A DNA stretch of 26,370 nucleotides from an uncultured Selenomonadaceae bacterium (GCA_910579115.1 CAJTSO010000009.1:22049-48418); one strand, 5' to 3'. Counted from the stretch's first letter, positions 14,998 through 23,660 are shown. Translations and numbers: made by a program. Notes: generated by a model from the sequence alone, not told the origin.

Positions 14998-16155
14998 TCA
15001 CATTACTTCTTCCAGCCTTGCTTTATAGGCCGCAATATTCCGCTTGATATCGGTAAGGCTGCCGCCGCCGAAGGTTTCGATTATCTCCGCCGCCAGGGTG
15101 AAGGCCACCATGGCCTCCCCCACCACCGAGGCGGCGGAAACGGCGCAGACATCGCTCCGCTCCTTTGAGGCCAGCACCGGTTCCCGGGAGCCGATGTCCA
15201 CGGAGTTCAGGGGTTTCATCAGGGTGGGAATCGGCTTCATGCAGGCCCGGATTACCAGCTCCTCCCCATTTGTCATGCCCCCCTCAAGGCCGCCGGCATG
15301 GTTTGTTTTCCGGTAGATGCGGTTCTGTTCATCCAAAAACATTTCATCGTGGGCCTGGCTGCCGGGAAGACTTGCATAGCCGAAGCCTTCGCCGATCTCC
15401 ACGCCCTTTATGGCCTGAATGGACATGAGAGCCTGGGCCAGCTTTCCGTCCAGACGGCAGTCCCACTGAATGTGGCTGCCAAGGCCCACCGGCAGATTTT
15501 TGACGATTACCTCAAAAACGCCCCCCAGCGTGTCCCCGGCCTCCATGGCCTCCCTGATCCGCCGCTTCATCGCTTCTTCGGCGGCCAGGTCGCAGCAGTT
15601 CAACTCACTGGCAGTGCGTCCGATATACTCCGGATCAATTTGGCTCCTGTCCACTTCAACGCCGCCGATGTTCACCACCTGGGAGGCGACATTTATCTCC
15701 AGGGCCCGGAGAAATTCCTTGCAAAGGGCCCCCGCCGCCACCCGGGCCGCCGTCTCTCGGGCGCTGGCCCGCTCCAGAATATCCCGGGCATCCCGGCGGT
15801 CATATTTCAGGACCCCGACCAAATCAGCATGGCCCGGCCTCACCTCGGTCACCGCCGGCCCTTCTGGCTTCCCGAACTGGGCCATCCGTCCGGTCCAGTT
15901 CTGCCAGTCCCGGTTTGTCACCCGGAGGGTAATCGGCGAACCGAGGGTCTCCCCAAAGCGGATCCCGGACAATATCTCCGCCTTGTCCGTCTCGATCTTC
16001 ATCCGGCCGCCCCGGCCATAGCCCTGCTGACGCCGGCCCAAATCCCTGTTTATCCGCTCAATATCCGGCCGCAGCCCCGACGGCAGACCCTCAAGGATCG
16101 CCGTCAGACAGGGCCCATGAGATTCCCCGGCGGTCATAAAACGCAGCTTTCCCAA
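14998..16155 (-). CDS. aroC: chorismate synthase
   Basis: Last enzyme of the shikimate pathway; it forms chorismate from EPSP with reduced FMN. The N-terminal motif LRFMTAGESHGP, then RPGHADL and ERASARETAARVAAGA, identify it. The C-terminal SDVCAVSAASVVGEAM is also typical. The frame reaches a GTG at 16162-16164, but that codon lies in the AGAGGTG ribosome-binding site. TTG at 16153-16155, six bases after that site, gives a normal 385-residue protein. Other aro genes (aroA, aroD, aroE, aroF) are not in the window. Confidence 0.96.
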   Translation of the reverse strand: MGKLRFMTAGESHGPCLTAILEGLPSGLRPDIERINRDLGRRQQGYGRGGRMKIETDKAEILSGIRFGETLGSPITLRVTNRDWQNWTGRMAQFGKPEGPAVTEVRPGHADLVGVLKYDRRDARDILERASARETAARVAAGALCKEFLRALEINVASQVVNIGGVEVDRSQIDPEYIGRTASELNCCDLAAEEAMKRRIREAMEAGDTLGGVFEVIVKNLPVGLGSHIQWDCRLDGKLAQALMSIQAIKGVEIGEGFGYASLPGSQAHDEMFLDEQNRIYRKTNHAGGLEGGMTNGEELVIRACMKPIPTLMKPLNSVDIGSREPVLASKERSDVCAVSAASVVGEAMVAFTLAAEIIETFGGGSLTDIKRNIAAYKARLEEVM

Positions 16156-16203
16156 ATCCAGCACCTCTTATTTCGGTAAACTAAGCTCATACGCTTATGG
16201 TGA

Positions 16204-16233
16204 ATTATAATGCAGCGGTTCGAGAAAATGCAA
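16204..16233 (-). promoter_or_regulatory. probable sigma-A promoter of the aroCKB operon
   Basis: Minus-strand TTGCAT (16228-16233), an 18-base spacer and perfect TATAAT (16204-16209), about 49 bases upstream of the aroC TTG start. It lies in the 124-base gap after the PilO-like gene, so the aro genes need not depend on pilus transcription. Confidence 0.6.
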
Positions 16234-16279
16234 GGCACTTTCTACATATACCTATACTATACCGGTCATTGGCGGAAGG

Positions 16280-16867
16280 CTATTGTCTTTCATATATCTC
16301 CACCACCATGTCCAACGTCAGTTCTCCTTTGAGGTTGGGACTGCCGCTGGGCTTCAGCTGCCAGCGCTTCACCGCCGCAAAGGGCTCTCCCTGTTCAAGC
16401 CGGATGAGGAAATCCGTCAGAGCTCCATACTCTCCCCGCAGAGTCAGGCCGCAGGTCACCGGCTTTAATATTTCCCCCGCATCCGGGGCGGCCGGCGGCG
16501 CTTTGGCCGTTTCATCCCCCGCATCAATCTGCTCCACCGAAAGGCCCATAGATTCCGCCAGCTCTGGCAGCTCCTTGCGGAAAAAGGCCTCGCTCCTGCT
16601 CTCCCCTTTTGGAAAAAGTCTCTCCGCTCTTTCTCCTCTGGCTTCCAGTACCTGCTCGAAACCTTTCAAATCCGGATGACGGCGGTGAAAGCCCTCAAGC
16701 TCCAGCCGGGCCCGCCGTATTTCACCCTGCCGGAGAGCCATTGCCGACAGCGCCGCCTGGCGGGGCTGCCACACCAGAAACAGAAAGGAGCCGCCGCTGA
16801 TCGCCATCAACGATAACCCCCACAAAAGTAATCGCCGGCTTGATCTTTTTATCACAGGCCGGTTCAT
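16280..16867 (-). CDS. pilO: PilO-like type IV pilus assembly protein
   Basis: A 195-residue protein with the PilO layout. A short basic cytoplasmic start is followed by one membrane segment at about 13-33, a charged helical region rich in Arg/Glu at about 40-110 that may form a coiled coil, and a C-terminal domain (about 130-195) with TLRGEYGALTDFLIRLEQ, which resembles the ferredoxin-like fold of PilO. PilO pairs with PilN in the inner-membrane alignment complex. It overlaps the PilM/N gene by four bases (ATGA). Sequence conservation in this family is low, so the call rests mostly on architecture and neighbours (PilN before, aroC-aroK-aroB after). Confidence 0.7.
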   Translation of the reverse strand: MNRPVIKRSSRRLLLWGLSLMAISGGSFLFLVWQPRQAALSAMALRQGEIRRARLELEGFHRRHPDLKGFEQVLEARGERAERLFPKGESRSEAFFRKELPELAESMGLSVEQIDAGDETAKAPPAAPDAGEILKPVTCGLTLRGEYGALTDFLIRLEQGEPFAAVKRWQLKPSGSPNLKGELTLDMVVEIYERQ

Positions 16868-18075
16868 TGCCTCCGCTCCTCCCCCAGGATAATTATAAAC
16901 TCCCGCTCATAATCCCCGCCCGGAGGCGCAGCCTTTCCCCCGGAAATATTTTTTAATCTCATGGCGCTTGGTTCCATCTCCTGACGGCAGGTTTCGATAA
17001 ACCTGTCCACCAGTTCCCGGCTCTTTGTCCGGCCCTTTATCTCCGCAACGCCCTCCTGGCTCCCCTCCAGCTCCGTAAGCCAGAGCCCGGACGGGGTAAA
17101 AATACCCAGCGCCTCCAGGGTGGGCGACACCGGCTGACGCTCTGCCGACAGCCGGACCGCCTCCGCCTCCAAAGCGGTTACAGACCTTTCCCCCTTCATC
17201 AGCCGCTGGAATTCTTTTCTGGTCACCGCCTGACGATGGAGCAGAGACTCTTCTTTTTTCAGCTCTGCCGCCGCCAGCGCGATCTCCTGCTGTCCCTTCA
17301 GGAAAAAAACCGCCAGCAGAGCCAACCAAATGGTCAGGATCAGGCCAATCACCCGGCTCCAGCGGTACAGCTCGGGCCTCTGCTCCAGTGGGAGAAAATT
17401 CATTTCCTCCCCTTCCCCTGCCGCCGGTTTATCAGTTCCTTTTGATAAGCCGTCCCCCAGTGCGGCCCATAAAAAACTGGCCGCCTTCTCCGCCGGTTCC
17501 AGCTCCTTTTCTTCCATTTTTTCCTGAAGGTCAGGGACCCCGATCCTGTACTCCGGCAGTTTCCTTCTCTCCATTACATAGACCGCCAGGGGCTCAAGAC
17601 AAAGAGAACGGATCAGCGCCGCCCCTTTCTCCCCCTCCCCCTGAGGGACTGCCGCAATGCGGTACGTCCCCACGTGAGCGTCCTCCCGGCTTACCGGAGA
17701 AGCCGCCGGCCAGACCGGCCGCTCCATGACGGTTTCCCTTGTCCTGAGGCTCCAGATTACCGCTCTCCTTCGTTCCTTTTCCCCGAGATTTCCCAGCCGC
17801 TGCTCATAGGAGTCAAGCAGGGTTACCTCCGGCAGCATCACCGCTCCGGCTACCGTTCCCGGTTTAAGTCCTTTTTCCTGAAGCAATAAGGCCAAGCCTG
17901 ACCTGGCGTCCTCCCGCTTAAATGTCCCTGAGACCCGCTCCCCGTCCTCGGTCAATAGAACGAAGGAACAGACTTCCCCCTCCTCATACAGACCGCAGAC
18001 AGCGGAAAAGTCCCGCCGGAATATGGCCGGCAGTTTTTTCAGCCAGGGCCGAAAAAATTTGTCTATCCGTTTCAT
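16864..18075 (-). CDS. fused PilM-like/PilN-like type IV pilus assembly protein
   Basis: A 403-residue protein that looks like two pilus parts in one chain. Residues about 21-210 resemble a shortened PilM-type actin-fold domain, ending in the helix EKAASFLWAALGDGL. Residues 225-235 read MNFLPLEQRPE, the typical PilN start. A membrane segment follows at about 242-259, then a helical stretch and a C-terminal domain from about 320. No clear ATP-binding motif was recognised in the first part, which may be degenerate. The start ATG has only a weak GGAACC site. PilN binds PilM through its cytoplasmic tail, so a fusion would fix that contact. I am fairly sure of the PilN half and less sure of the PilM half. 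Confidence 0.65.
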   Translation of the reverse strand: MKRIDKFFRPWLKKLPAIFRRDFSAVCGLYEEGEVCSFVLLTEDGERVSGTFKREDARSGLALLLQEKGLKPGTVAGAVMLPEVTLLDSYEQRLGNLGEKERRRAVIWSLRTRETVMERPVWPAASPVSREDAHVGTYRIAAVPQGEGEKGAALIRSLCLEPLAVYVMERRKLPEYRIGVPDLQEKMEEKELEPAEKAASFLWAALGDGLSKGTDKPAAGEGEEMNFLPLEQRPELYRWSRVIGLILTIWLALLAVFFLKGQQEIALAAAELKKEESLLHRQAVTRKEFQRLMKGERSVTALEAEAVRLSAERQPVSPTLEALGIFTPSGLWLTELEGSQEGVAEIKGRTKSRELVDRFIETCRQEMEPSAMRLKNISGGKAAPPGGDYEREFIIILGEERRQ

Positions 18076-18177
18076 ATTAGCGGTTCCAAAAAAATTCTAC
18101 TCGCTTCATTATAAGTATCTCCAAAAAATTTCCGCCCGTTTCTCCTGCCGTCACTATCTCCCTGCTGTACAGACACC

Positions 18178-18206
18178 AAAAAGGCGCTGCCATAATCGCC
18201 AGCGCC
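18178..18206 (-). terminator. intrinsic terminator after galE
   Basis: Stem GGCGCTG/CAGCGCC (18183-18189 with 18200-18206) with a 10-base loop, followed on the minus strand by TTTTT (18178-18182). It lies 113 bases past the galE stop and before the pilus genes. Confidence 0.8.
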
Positions 18207-18318
18207 AAATACGGCTATTAAAGATGATTTTGCTATCGCTCATTGCTGTACCCCAAACAATCAAAGAGTGCTTTCTTTCAGTTCGGTCTCCCTTCGTGAC
18301 ACCCATGGTTCTGCCGGC

Positions 18319-19308
18319 TCACTTCTCATAGCCGTCAGGATGGATGCTGTGCCACCGCCATGCAGTAGTAATAATTGCCTCAACCGAGGTGTACTCCGGC
18401 TGCCAGCCAAGCACCCGCCGGGCATTCTTACCGCTTGCCACCAGCTGGGCCGGATCACCCTGCCGCCGCTGGCCCAGCTCTACCTTCAGGGGCTTCCCGG
18501 TAACCCGCTCCGCCGCCTCGATCACTTCCCGAACGGAGAAACCCGTGCCATTTCCCAGGTTAAAAGCCGCTGACTCCCGGCCATCAATCAAATATTTCAT
18601 TGCCAGCAGGTGAGCATCAGCCAAATCGGTAACATGGATATAATCCCTGATGCACGTACCGTCCTGAGTAGGGTAATCATCGCCAAATATTGTGATATGG
18701 TCCCGCTGTCCCAACGCCGTCTGCAAAATCAACGGAATCAGATGAGTCTCCACCGGATGGTCTTCCCCGATGGTTCCATCATCTGCCGCTCCCGCCGCAT
18801 TGAAATACCGCAGGGCAACATAGCGGAGGCCATGAGCAAGGCAAACCCACCTCATCATCCGCTCCATCATCAGCTTTGACTCGCCGTAGGGATTGACGGG
18901 ATTCTTCCTGTCCCCCTCCTCGATGGGAATATTTTCCGGCTCACCGTAGACAGCCGCCGTTGAGGAAAAAATCAGCTTGTCCACATCAGCTCTGACCATC
19001 GCCTCCAGCAGAGACTGCATTCCTCCCACATTGTTGCCAAAATATTTCAGGGGAGCCTTCATGCTTTCCCCCACCAGCGAATCAGCGGCAAAGTGAATGA
19101 CTCCGTTTATTTTGTTTTCCCGAAAAATTTTATCGAGAAAAGCTCCGTCCCTTATATCCCCCTGATACAGGGAAACGTTTTCAGGGACAGCCTGACGGTG
19201 GCCAGTGGCAAGGTTGTCAGCCACTACCGGCTCAATATTTTTTTCCAGCAGCCGCTTCACCATATGGGAGCCAATATAGCCTGCACCGCCGCAAATCAGC
19301 AATTTCAT
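18319..19308 (-). CDS. galE: UDP-glucose 4-epimerase
   Basis: Interconverts UDP-glucose and UDP-galactose with bound NAD, feeding galactose use and surface polysaccharide synthesis. The 329-residue protein is a short-chain dehydrogenase. The NAD motif GGAGYIGS is at 7-14, DNLATGH at 31-37, FAADSLVGES at 73-82, SSTAAVYGEP at 115-124, and the catalytic pair is Y141 and K145 (YGESK). The frame is open to a GTG at 19315-19317; ATG 19306-19308 gives the normal MKLLICGGAGYIG start after a GAAGGG site. It stands alone between an EamA permease and the pilus genes, with its own terminator. Confidence 0.95.
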   Translation of the reverse strand: MKLLICGGAGYIGSHMVKRLLEKNIEPVVADNLATGHRQAVPENVSLYQGDIRDGAFLDKIFRENKINGVIHFAADSLVGESMKAPLKYFGNNVGGMQSLLEAMVRADVDKLIFSSTAAVYGEPENIPIEEGDRKNPVNPYGESKLMMERMMRWVCLAHGLRYVALRYFNAAGAADDGTIGEDHPVETHLIPLILQTALGQRDHITIFGDDYPTQDGTCIRDYIHVTDLADAHLLAMKYLIDGRESAAFNLGNGTGFSVREVIEAAERVTGKPLKVELGQRRQGDPAQLVASGKNARRVLGWQPEYTSVEAIITTAWRWHSIHPDGYEK

Positions 19309-19352
19309 AAAAAACACAACCCTTCAGGCAAATAAACTGCCATTCTACCGCA

Positions 19353-19381
19353 ATCCTAACATTTTCTTCCACAGTTTACAA
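19353..19381 (-). promoter_or_regulatory. possible galE promoter
   Basis: Minus-strand TTGTAA (19376-19381), a 17-base spacer and TAGGAT (19353-19358), 45 bases before the galE ATG, in the short gap after the EamA permease stop. The -10 box is imperfect. Confidence 0.4.
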
Positions 19382-19387
19382 GAAAAA

Positions 19388-20302
19388 CTACCGGCGGCTG
19401 TCCAAAACCTGGGGGATGACCACGGCCGTGAATATTACCACACAGCCCAGCCCCTCTGTCATAGTCAGCGCCTCTCCCAGGAAAATACAGCCGAAAACCG
19501 CGGCAAATACCGCTTCCAGGCTCATAAGGAGCGAGGCCACAACCGGGTCGGCGTGCTGCTGGCCTATGACCTGCAAAGTATAGCCGATGTCCGTGGACAC
19601 CAAAGCCCCGAACAGTATCGCCTGGCGGCAGCCGTAGACCGCTTCCCAGGTTGGCTGTTCAAAAAGCCCCATCAGCAGAAGGCTGGAGAGGCCCGTTACG
19701 ATGAACTGCACGGCTGCCAACCTTACCCCGTCAAGGCCCGGGGCATATTTTTCCAACACTTTGATATGGACCGCAAAGGCCAGGGAGCAGAGCAAAATAA
19801 AAAAATCCCCCTGCTCCAAGGTAAGACTGCCCTTGCCGGCCATGGTCAGAAGATAAAAGCCATACAGCCCCAAAAAGACACAGCCCCAGACGGTCAGGCT
19901 GATTTTCCGGCCGGCCAGCAGCCCCAGCAGGGGGACAAAAATAATATAAAGCGCGGTAATGAAGCCGGCCTTACCGGCATCGGTATGAAAGTAAATTCCC
20001 ATCTGCTGAAGATTTACTCCGGCGGACAACATCAGACCGCAAATCAGCCCGGCCGCCAGCTCCGCCCTTGTAAAGCTGAAGCCTCCTCTCCGGCCAGGAC
20101 CTCCTACTCCGGCCTTCGCCAAACCCCGAACCCGATCCAGCAGGGGAAACGCCGAGATGAGAAACAGCCCTGCCAGCAGGAATCTGGCTCCGTTGAAGGT
20201 GAAGGGCTCAACCTCCGACCCCTCCTTCTGGGCCAGGAAGCCAGACCCCCAGGCAATAGCCGTAATCAGCAGCAGTATATGGCATCTTGTTTTCTGACTC
20301 AC
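19388..20302 (-). CDS. EamA/DMT-superfamily membrane transporter
   Basis: A 304-residue inner-membrane protein of the drug/metabolite transporter superfamily with about ten hydrophobic segments in two EamA halves. The first half opens with ILLLITAIAWGSGFLAQKEG, the usual DMT start. The second half carries LLMSLEAVFAAVFGCIFLGEAL, the matching repeat signature near the C-terminus. The frame extends to a TTG at 20344, but the GTG at 20300-20302, 11 bases after AGAAGG, gives a more normal N-terminus. The substrate cannot be told from sequence; members export amino acids, metabolites or drugs. It is monocistronic or co-transcribed with galE 79 bases downstream. Confidence 0.85.
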   Translation of the reverse strand: MSQKTRCHILLLITAIAWGSGFLAQKEGSEVEPFTFNGARFLLAGLFLISAFPLLDRVRGLAKAGVGGPGRRGGFSFTRAELAAGLICGLMLSAGVNLQQMGIYFHTDAGKAGFITALYIIFVPLLGLLAGRKISLTVWGCVFLGLYGFYLLTMAGKGSLTLEQGDFFILLCSLAFAVHIKVLEKYAPGLDGVRLAAVQFIVTGLSSLLLMGLFEQPTWEAVYGCRQAILFGALVSTDIGYTLQVIGQQHADPVVASLLMSLEAVFAAVFGCIFLGEALTMTEGLGCVVIFTAVVIPQVLDSRR

Positions 20303-20381
20303 AATTAAATCAACCTTCTCTGTGGAAATAGTGATACTGACCAAAGGCGGTCGGGGCTAAATAAACGAAATGATTTTATGT

Positions 20382-20425
20382 CACCCCTCTGGCACCTTCG
20401 GTGCCACCTCCCCTACAGGGGAGGC
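20382..20425. repeat. simple palindromic repeat unit
   Basis: A 44-base unit made of CACCCCTCTGGCACCTTCGG, GTGCCACC and TCCCCTACAGGGGAGGC. It contains two hairpins (GGCACC/GGTGCC and CTCCCCT/AGGGGAG). The same plan recurs at 23688-23723 and 23750-23785 with other loop sequences. It lies upstream of the EamA gene. Confidence 0.75.
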
Positions 20426-20443
20426 TATCAGATCGATTATATG

Positions 20444-20587
20444 TTACCCCTCAGTCAGCTTCGCTGACAGCTCCTGCAAACTACTAAGTTCAGCCTTCAT
20501 TACATTCAGCTTCACTAAGCAGTTTGCATGGCTCGCCCTAAGTGCACTCCGCTTATTAAGTGCTCATGCCGGCCTACAGGGGAGCCT
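20444..20587. repeat. nested palindromic repeat with inserted hairpin module
   Basis: A base unit, ACCCCTCAGTCAGCTTCGCT...CTCC on the left (20444-20474) and TACAGGGGAGCCT on the right (20575-20587), is split by about 100 bases. The insert starts TGCAAACTACTAAG and returns as CTAAGCAGTTTGCA, forming a long stem, followed by a second arm ending AAGTGCTCATGCC. It is the reverse-orientation partner of the element at 23513-23660, with different loop sequences. With the unit at 20382-20425 and the hairpin at 20628-20672 it fills the 410-base gap between argH and the EamA gene; no gene is seen there. Confidence 0.75.
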
Positions 20588-20627
20588 ATTCAATACCTAG
20601 AAGTTACCCCTCAAACCGCTCCACACA

Positions 20628-20672
20628 AACGGGAGCCGTGAAAAATGAGTCGCATTTCCCAAGGCTCCCGTT
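20628..20672 (-). terminator. probable terminator hairpin after argH
   Basis: Perfect 10-base stem AACGGGAGCC/GGCTCCCGTT (20628-20637 with 20663-20672) with a 25-base loop, 41 bases past the argH stop. The minus-strand tail is only modestly T-rich (TTTGTGTGG), so termination may be weak. Confidence 0.55.
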
Positions 20673-20712
20673 ATTATTTAAGAAAATACAGACAACCTCC
20701 TCAAAGGAGAAA

Positions 20713-22182
20713 TCATTCCGTCTGGTCCGGCTCCGGCTGTCCGTTCAGGTCAAGGGTGGCCGGGTCAATCTGCCGCAGGCTGAGACGGCTGATGGCGGCG
20801 GCCTCCTCCGAAAGAAGCTTCACCCCGTCGGCCAGCTGCCGCTTTACGGAATCGTAGCCGGTGCCGCCCAGAGAGTTTCTGAGGCGGACGCAGGTTTCCG
20901 GACTGATGGCCTCGTAAATATCCTCCGCAAAGAGGGGAGACAGCTCCTTCAGTTCCTCCAGAGTGAAGTCTGCCAGGTAAACGCCCCGTTCAATGGCCCG
21001 GGCTACGGCAGCCCCGGCCACGGCGTGGGCCTGGCGGAAGGGCAATCCCTTCCTGGCCAGATAGTCCGCCAGATCGGTAGCGTTGGAAAAGTCCTCGGTA
21101 ACCGCCCGCTTCATCACATCCTCCCGGACCTTCATGCCCCGGATGAGGGCGGCGTAAACCGTCAGGGAGAATTTCAGGGTGTCGATTGTATCAAACAGCC
21201 CCTCCTTGTCCTCCTGCAAATCCTTGTTGTAGGCCAGGGGCAGCCCCTTCACCACCGTGAGCAGGGCCATCAGGTGGCCGGTGACCCGACCGGTTTTTCC
21301 CCGGACCAGCTCCGATACGTCCGGGTTCTTCTTTTGAGGCATGATGGAGGAACCGGTGCAGTGGGCGTCGTCCAGCTCGATGAAGGAAAATTCCTTCGTG
21401 GCCCAAAGGCAGATCTCCTCCGAAAGCCGGGAAAGGTGGACCATGACGATGGCGGCGGCGCTCAGAAATTCCAGGGCATAGTCCCGGTCGCTGACGGCGT
21501 CCATGCTGTTTGCGTATATCCGGTCAAAATTCAGGGAGCCAGCCACATATTCCCGGTCGATGGGGAAGGTAGTACCGGCCAGGGCCCCCGCTCCCAGGGG
21601 CATGATGTCAGCCCGGCGGTAGGCTCCCTCCAGCCGTTCAAAATCCCGGCCGAGCATGAAGAAGTAAGCCATGAGGTGATGGCTGAACAGAACCGGCTGG
21701 GCCCGCTGCAAATGGGTGTAGCCGGGCATGATTACCTCTTTGTGCCTGTCGGCGGTCTCCAGGAGAGCCTGCTGCAGATCCCGGATAAGCTCCATAAGGC
21801 CGACGATTTCCCGCCGGAGGTACATATGAGTATCCAGCGCTACCTGATCGTTGCGGCTCCGGGCCGTATGCAGTCTGCCCCCCGCTGCGCCGATAGCGTC
21901 GGTGAGGCGTTTCTCAATGTTGAGGTGAATATCCTCCAGGGTCACGGAAAAGTCAAACTCTCCCCGGTCAATCTGACCGAGGATATCCCGGAGGCCGGAG
22001 ACGATGGCGTCCCTGTCCTCCCCGGTGATAATGCCGGTTTTTGCAAGCATGGCGGCGTGGGCGATGGAGCCGGCAATATCTTCACGATAGAGGCGCCGAT
22101 CAAAGGAGATCGACGCCTGAAAATCGTTTACCATTTCATCAGTTGTCTTAGTGAACCGCCCGCCCCAAAGCGCGTCACTCAT
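20713..22182 (-). CDS. argH: argininosuccinate lyase
   Basis: Last step of arginine synthesis: splits argininosuccinate into arginine and fumarate. The 489-residue protein belongs to the fumarase/aspartase superfamily. The signature GSSIMPQKKNPD is at 277-288 with the catalytic serine in the GSS loop. The second catalytic residue is H157 (GYTHLQRAQP), and HTARSRNDQ lies at 105-113. It is somewhat longer than the usual ~460 residues because of a C-terminal tail of about 20 residues rich in Asp, Gln and Pro. Its ATG overlaps the argG stop by eight bases, so the two are coupled. Confidence 0.97.
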   Translation of the reverse strand: MSDALWGGRFTKTTDEMVNDFQASISFDRRLYREDIAGSIAHAAMLAKTGIITGEDRDAIVSGLRDILGQIDRGEFDFSVTLEDIHLNIEKRLTDAIGAAGGRLHTARSRNDQVALDTHMYLRREIVGLMELIRDLQQALLETADRHKEVIMPGYTHLQRAQPVLFSHHLMAYFFMLGRDFERLEGAYRRADIMPLGAGALAGTTFPIDREYVAGSLNFDRIYANSMDAVSDRDYALEFLSAAAIVMVHLSRLSEEICLWATKEFSFIELDDAHCTGSSIMPQKKNPDVSELVRGKTGRVTGHLMALLTVVKGLPLAYNKDLQEDKEGLFDTIDTLKFSLTVYAALIRGMKVREDVMKRAVTEDFSNATDLADYLARKGLPFRQAHAVAGAAVARAIERGVYLADFTLEELKELSPLFAEDIYEAISPETCVRLRNSLGGTGYDSVKRQLADGVKLLSEEAAAISRLSLRQIDPATLDLNGQPEPDQTE

Positions 22183-23398
22183 GGCTGAGCCCCGCGCGCT
22201 CCTGCATCTGGGCGCGGACCTTCAGCGGAAGGCCGAAGAGATTCACAAAGCCGGTGCCGTCAGCCTGATTGTAGACCTCGTCCTCCTCGAAGGTAACCAT
22301 GTCGTGGTCGTAGAGGCTGTATGGGCTCTTGGATCCGGCGCTGATGATGGAACCCTTGTAGAGCTTCAGGGTCACGGTACCGGTAACGGTGCGCTGGGTG
22401 TTGTCAACAAAAGCGGTAAGGGCCTCTCTAAGCTGGCTGAACCACATTCCGTCATAGACCAGCTCGGCAAAGCGGTGGGCCACCAGCTCCTTGTAGTGGA
22501 GGGTCGCCCGGTCGAGGCATAGGTATTCCAGCTCCCGGTGGGCGTAGTAAAGGATAGCGCCGCCCGGGCACTCATAGACGCCCCGGCTCTTCATGCCCAC
22601 CAGCCGGTTCTCGCAGATATCCACGATGCCGATACCATGCTTCGCGCCGATGGCGTTGAGCTTTTCCACCATGGCCTTGGCAGAGAGCTTCTCGCCGTTC
22701 ACCGCCACCGGAGCCCCGGCCTCGAAGTCGATGGAGATTGTCTCCGCCTGATCCGGAGCGTTTTCCGGAGCGTTGCAGATAAGGAACATTTCATTTTTCG
22801 GCGCGTTGGCCGGATCCTCCAGGTCGGAGCCTTCATGGCTCAGGTGCCAGATGTTCCGGTCCATGGAATAGGTCTTGTTGGCGGTGGCGATGGGGATGTT
22901 GTGAGCCTTGGCGTATTCGATGGCCTCCTCCCGGGAGCGGATCTTCCACTCCCGCCAGGGGGTAATGATCTTCATATCCGGGGCAAGGGCCTTTACGGAC
23001 AGCTCGAAGCGGACCTGATCGTTGCCCTTGCCGGTGGCGCCGTGGGCAATGGCGTCGCAGCCCTCGGCTTTGGCAATCTCCACCAGATGCTTGGCAATTA
23101 CCGGACGGGCAAAGGAGGTACCCAGCAGATACTTGTCCTCGTAAACGGCCCCGGCTTTCAGGGTGGGCCATACGTAGCCGGTGAGGAATTCCTCGGTCAG
23201 GTCAACGATGAATACCTTGGAGGCCCCGGAGGCCAGAGCCTTGTCATGAACCACGTCCAGCTCGTCCCCCTGTCCGATGTCGGCGCAGACGGCGATTACC
23301 TCGCAATTATCGTAGTTTTCCTTGAGCCAGGGGATAATGCAGGAGGTGTCAAGACCGCCGGAATATGCCAGTGCAACCTTTGTTACTTTCTTTGCCAT
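22175..23398 (-). CDS. argG: argininosuccinate synthase
   Basis: Joins citrulline and aspartate with ATP to make argininosuccinate. The 407-residue length is normal. The N-terminal PP-loop ALAYSGGLDTSC at 9-20 binds ATP, and GATGKGNDQVRFE and TYSMDRNIWHLSHEG are classic substrate-site stretches. The ATG follows an AAGGAG site at normal distance. It overlaps argH by eight bases. The 505-base gap upstream, between it and argF, is filled mostly with palindromic repeats, so argGH probably has its own promoter, but I see no clear one. Confidence 0.97.
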   Translation of the reverse strand: MAKKVTKVALAYSGGLDTSCIIPWLKENYDNCEVIAVCADIGQGDELDVVHDKALASGASKVFIVDLTEEFLTGYVWPTLKAGAVYEDKYLLGTSFARPVIAKHLVEIAKAEGCDAIAHGATGKGNDQVRFELSVKALAPDMKIITPWREWKIRSREEAIEYAKAHNIPIATANKTYSMDRNIWHLSHEGSDLEDPANAPKNEMFLICNAPENAPDQAETISIDFEAGAPVAVNGEKLSAKAMVEKLNAIGAKHGIGIVDICENRLVGMKSRGVYECPGGAILYYAHRELEYLCLDRATLHYKELVAHRFAELVYDGMWFSQLREALTAFVDNTQRTVTGTVTLKLYKGSIISAGSKSPYSLYDHDMVTFEEDEVYNQADGTGFVNLFGLPLKVRAQMQERAGLSHE

Positions 23399-23424
23399 TT
23401 TTCAGTCTCCTTGATAAACATTAT

Positions 23425-23438
23425 TGAAAATTTTTACA
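23425..23438. promoter_or_regulatory. possible ARG-box-like site upstream of argG
   Basis: TGAAAATTTTTACA (plus strand) is a near-palindrome that roughly resembles the AT-rich boxes bound by ArgR/AhrC, 27 bases before the argG start. The match is loose and could be chance in AT-rich intergenic DNA. Confidence 0.25.
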
Positions 23439-23512
23439 TTATGGATAACTTGACCGTGAAATTTATTCCTTCGGAAACCCATTCTCATTCGACATCAACG
23501 TAACGGTCTAAC

Positions 23513-23660
23513 AGGCTCCCCTGTAGGTTGGCATGAGCACTTAAATCGCTAAAGGCGATTTTTAGTGCGAGCCATGCAAACTACTTAGCGATTGCCGAGT
23601 GCAACGATGGCAGAGCTTAGTAGTTTGTAGGAGCTGTCAGCGAAGCTGACTGAGGGGTAA
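23513..23660. repeat. nested palindromic repeat with inserted hairpin module, argF-argG gap
   Basis: The base unit AGGCTCCCCTGTAGG...GGAGCTGTCAGCGAAGCTGA is split by an insert of about 100 bases. TGTAGG stands at both junctions (23522-23527 and 23626-23631), like a target duplication. The insert holds two arms: GCATGAGCACTTAAATCGC with GCGATTTTTAGTGCGAGCC, and a 14-base stem (23575-23588 with 23616-23629, one mismatch) capped by TGCCGAGTGCAACGATGGCA. It is the inverted counterpart of 20444-20587. Confidence 0.75.

Noticed and set aside
20560..22188. A 542-codon open frame on the plus strand opposite argH
   Set aside because: It mirrors argH in a GC-rich gene, has no recognisable domains and begins inside repeat DNA. 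argH has complete catalytic motifs.
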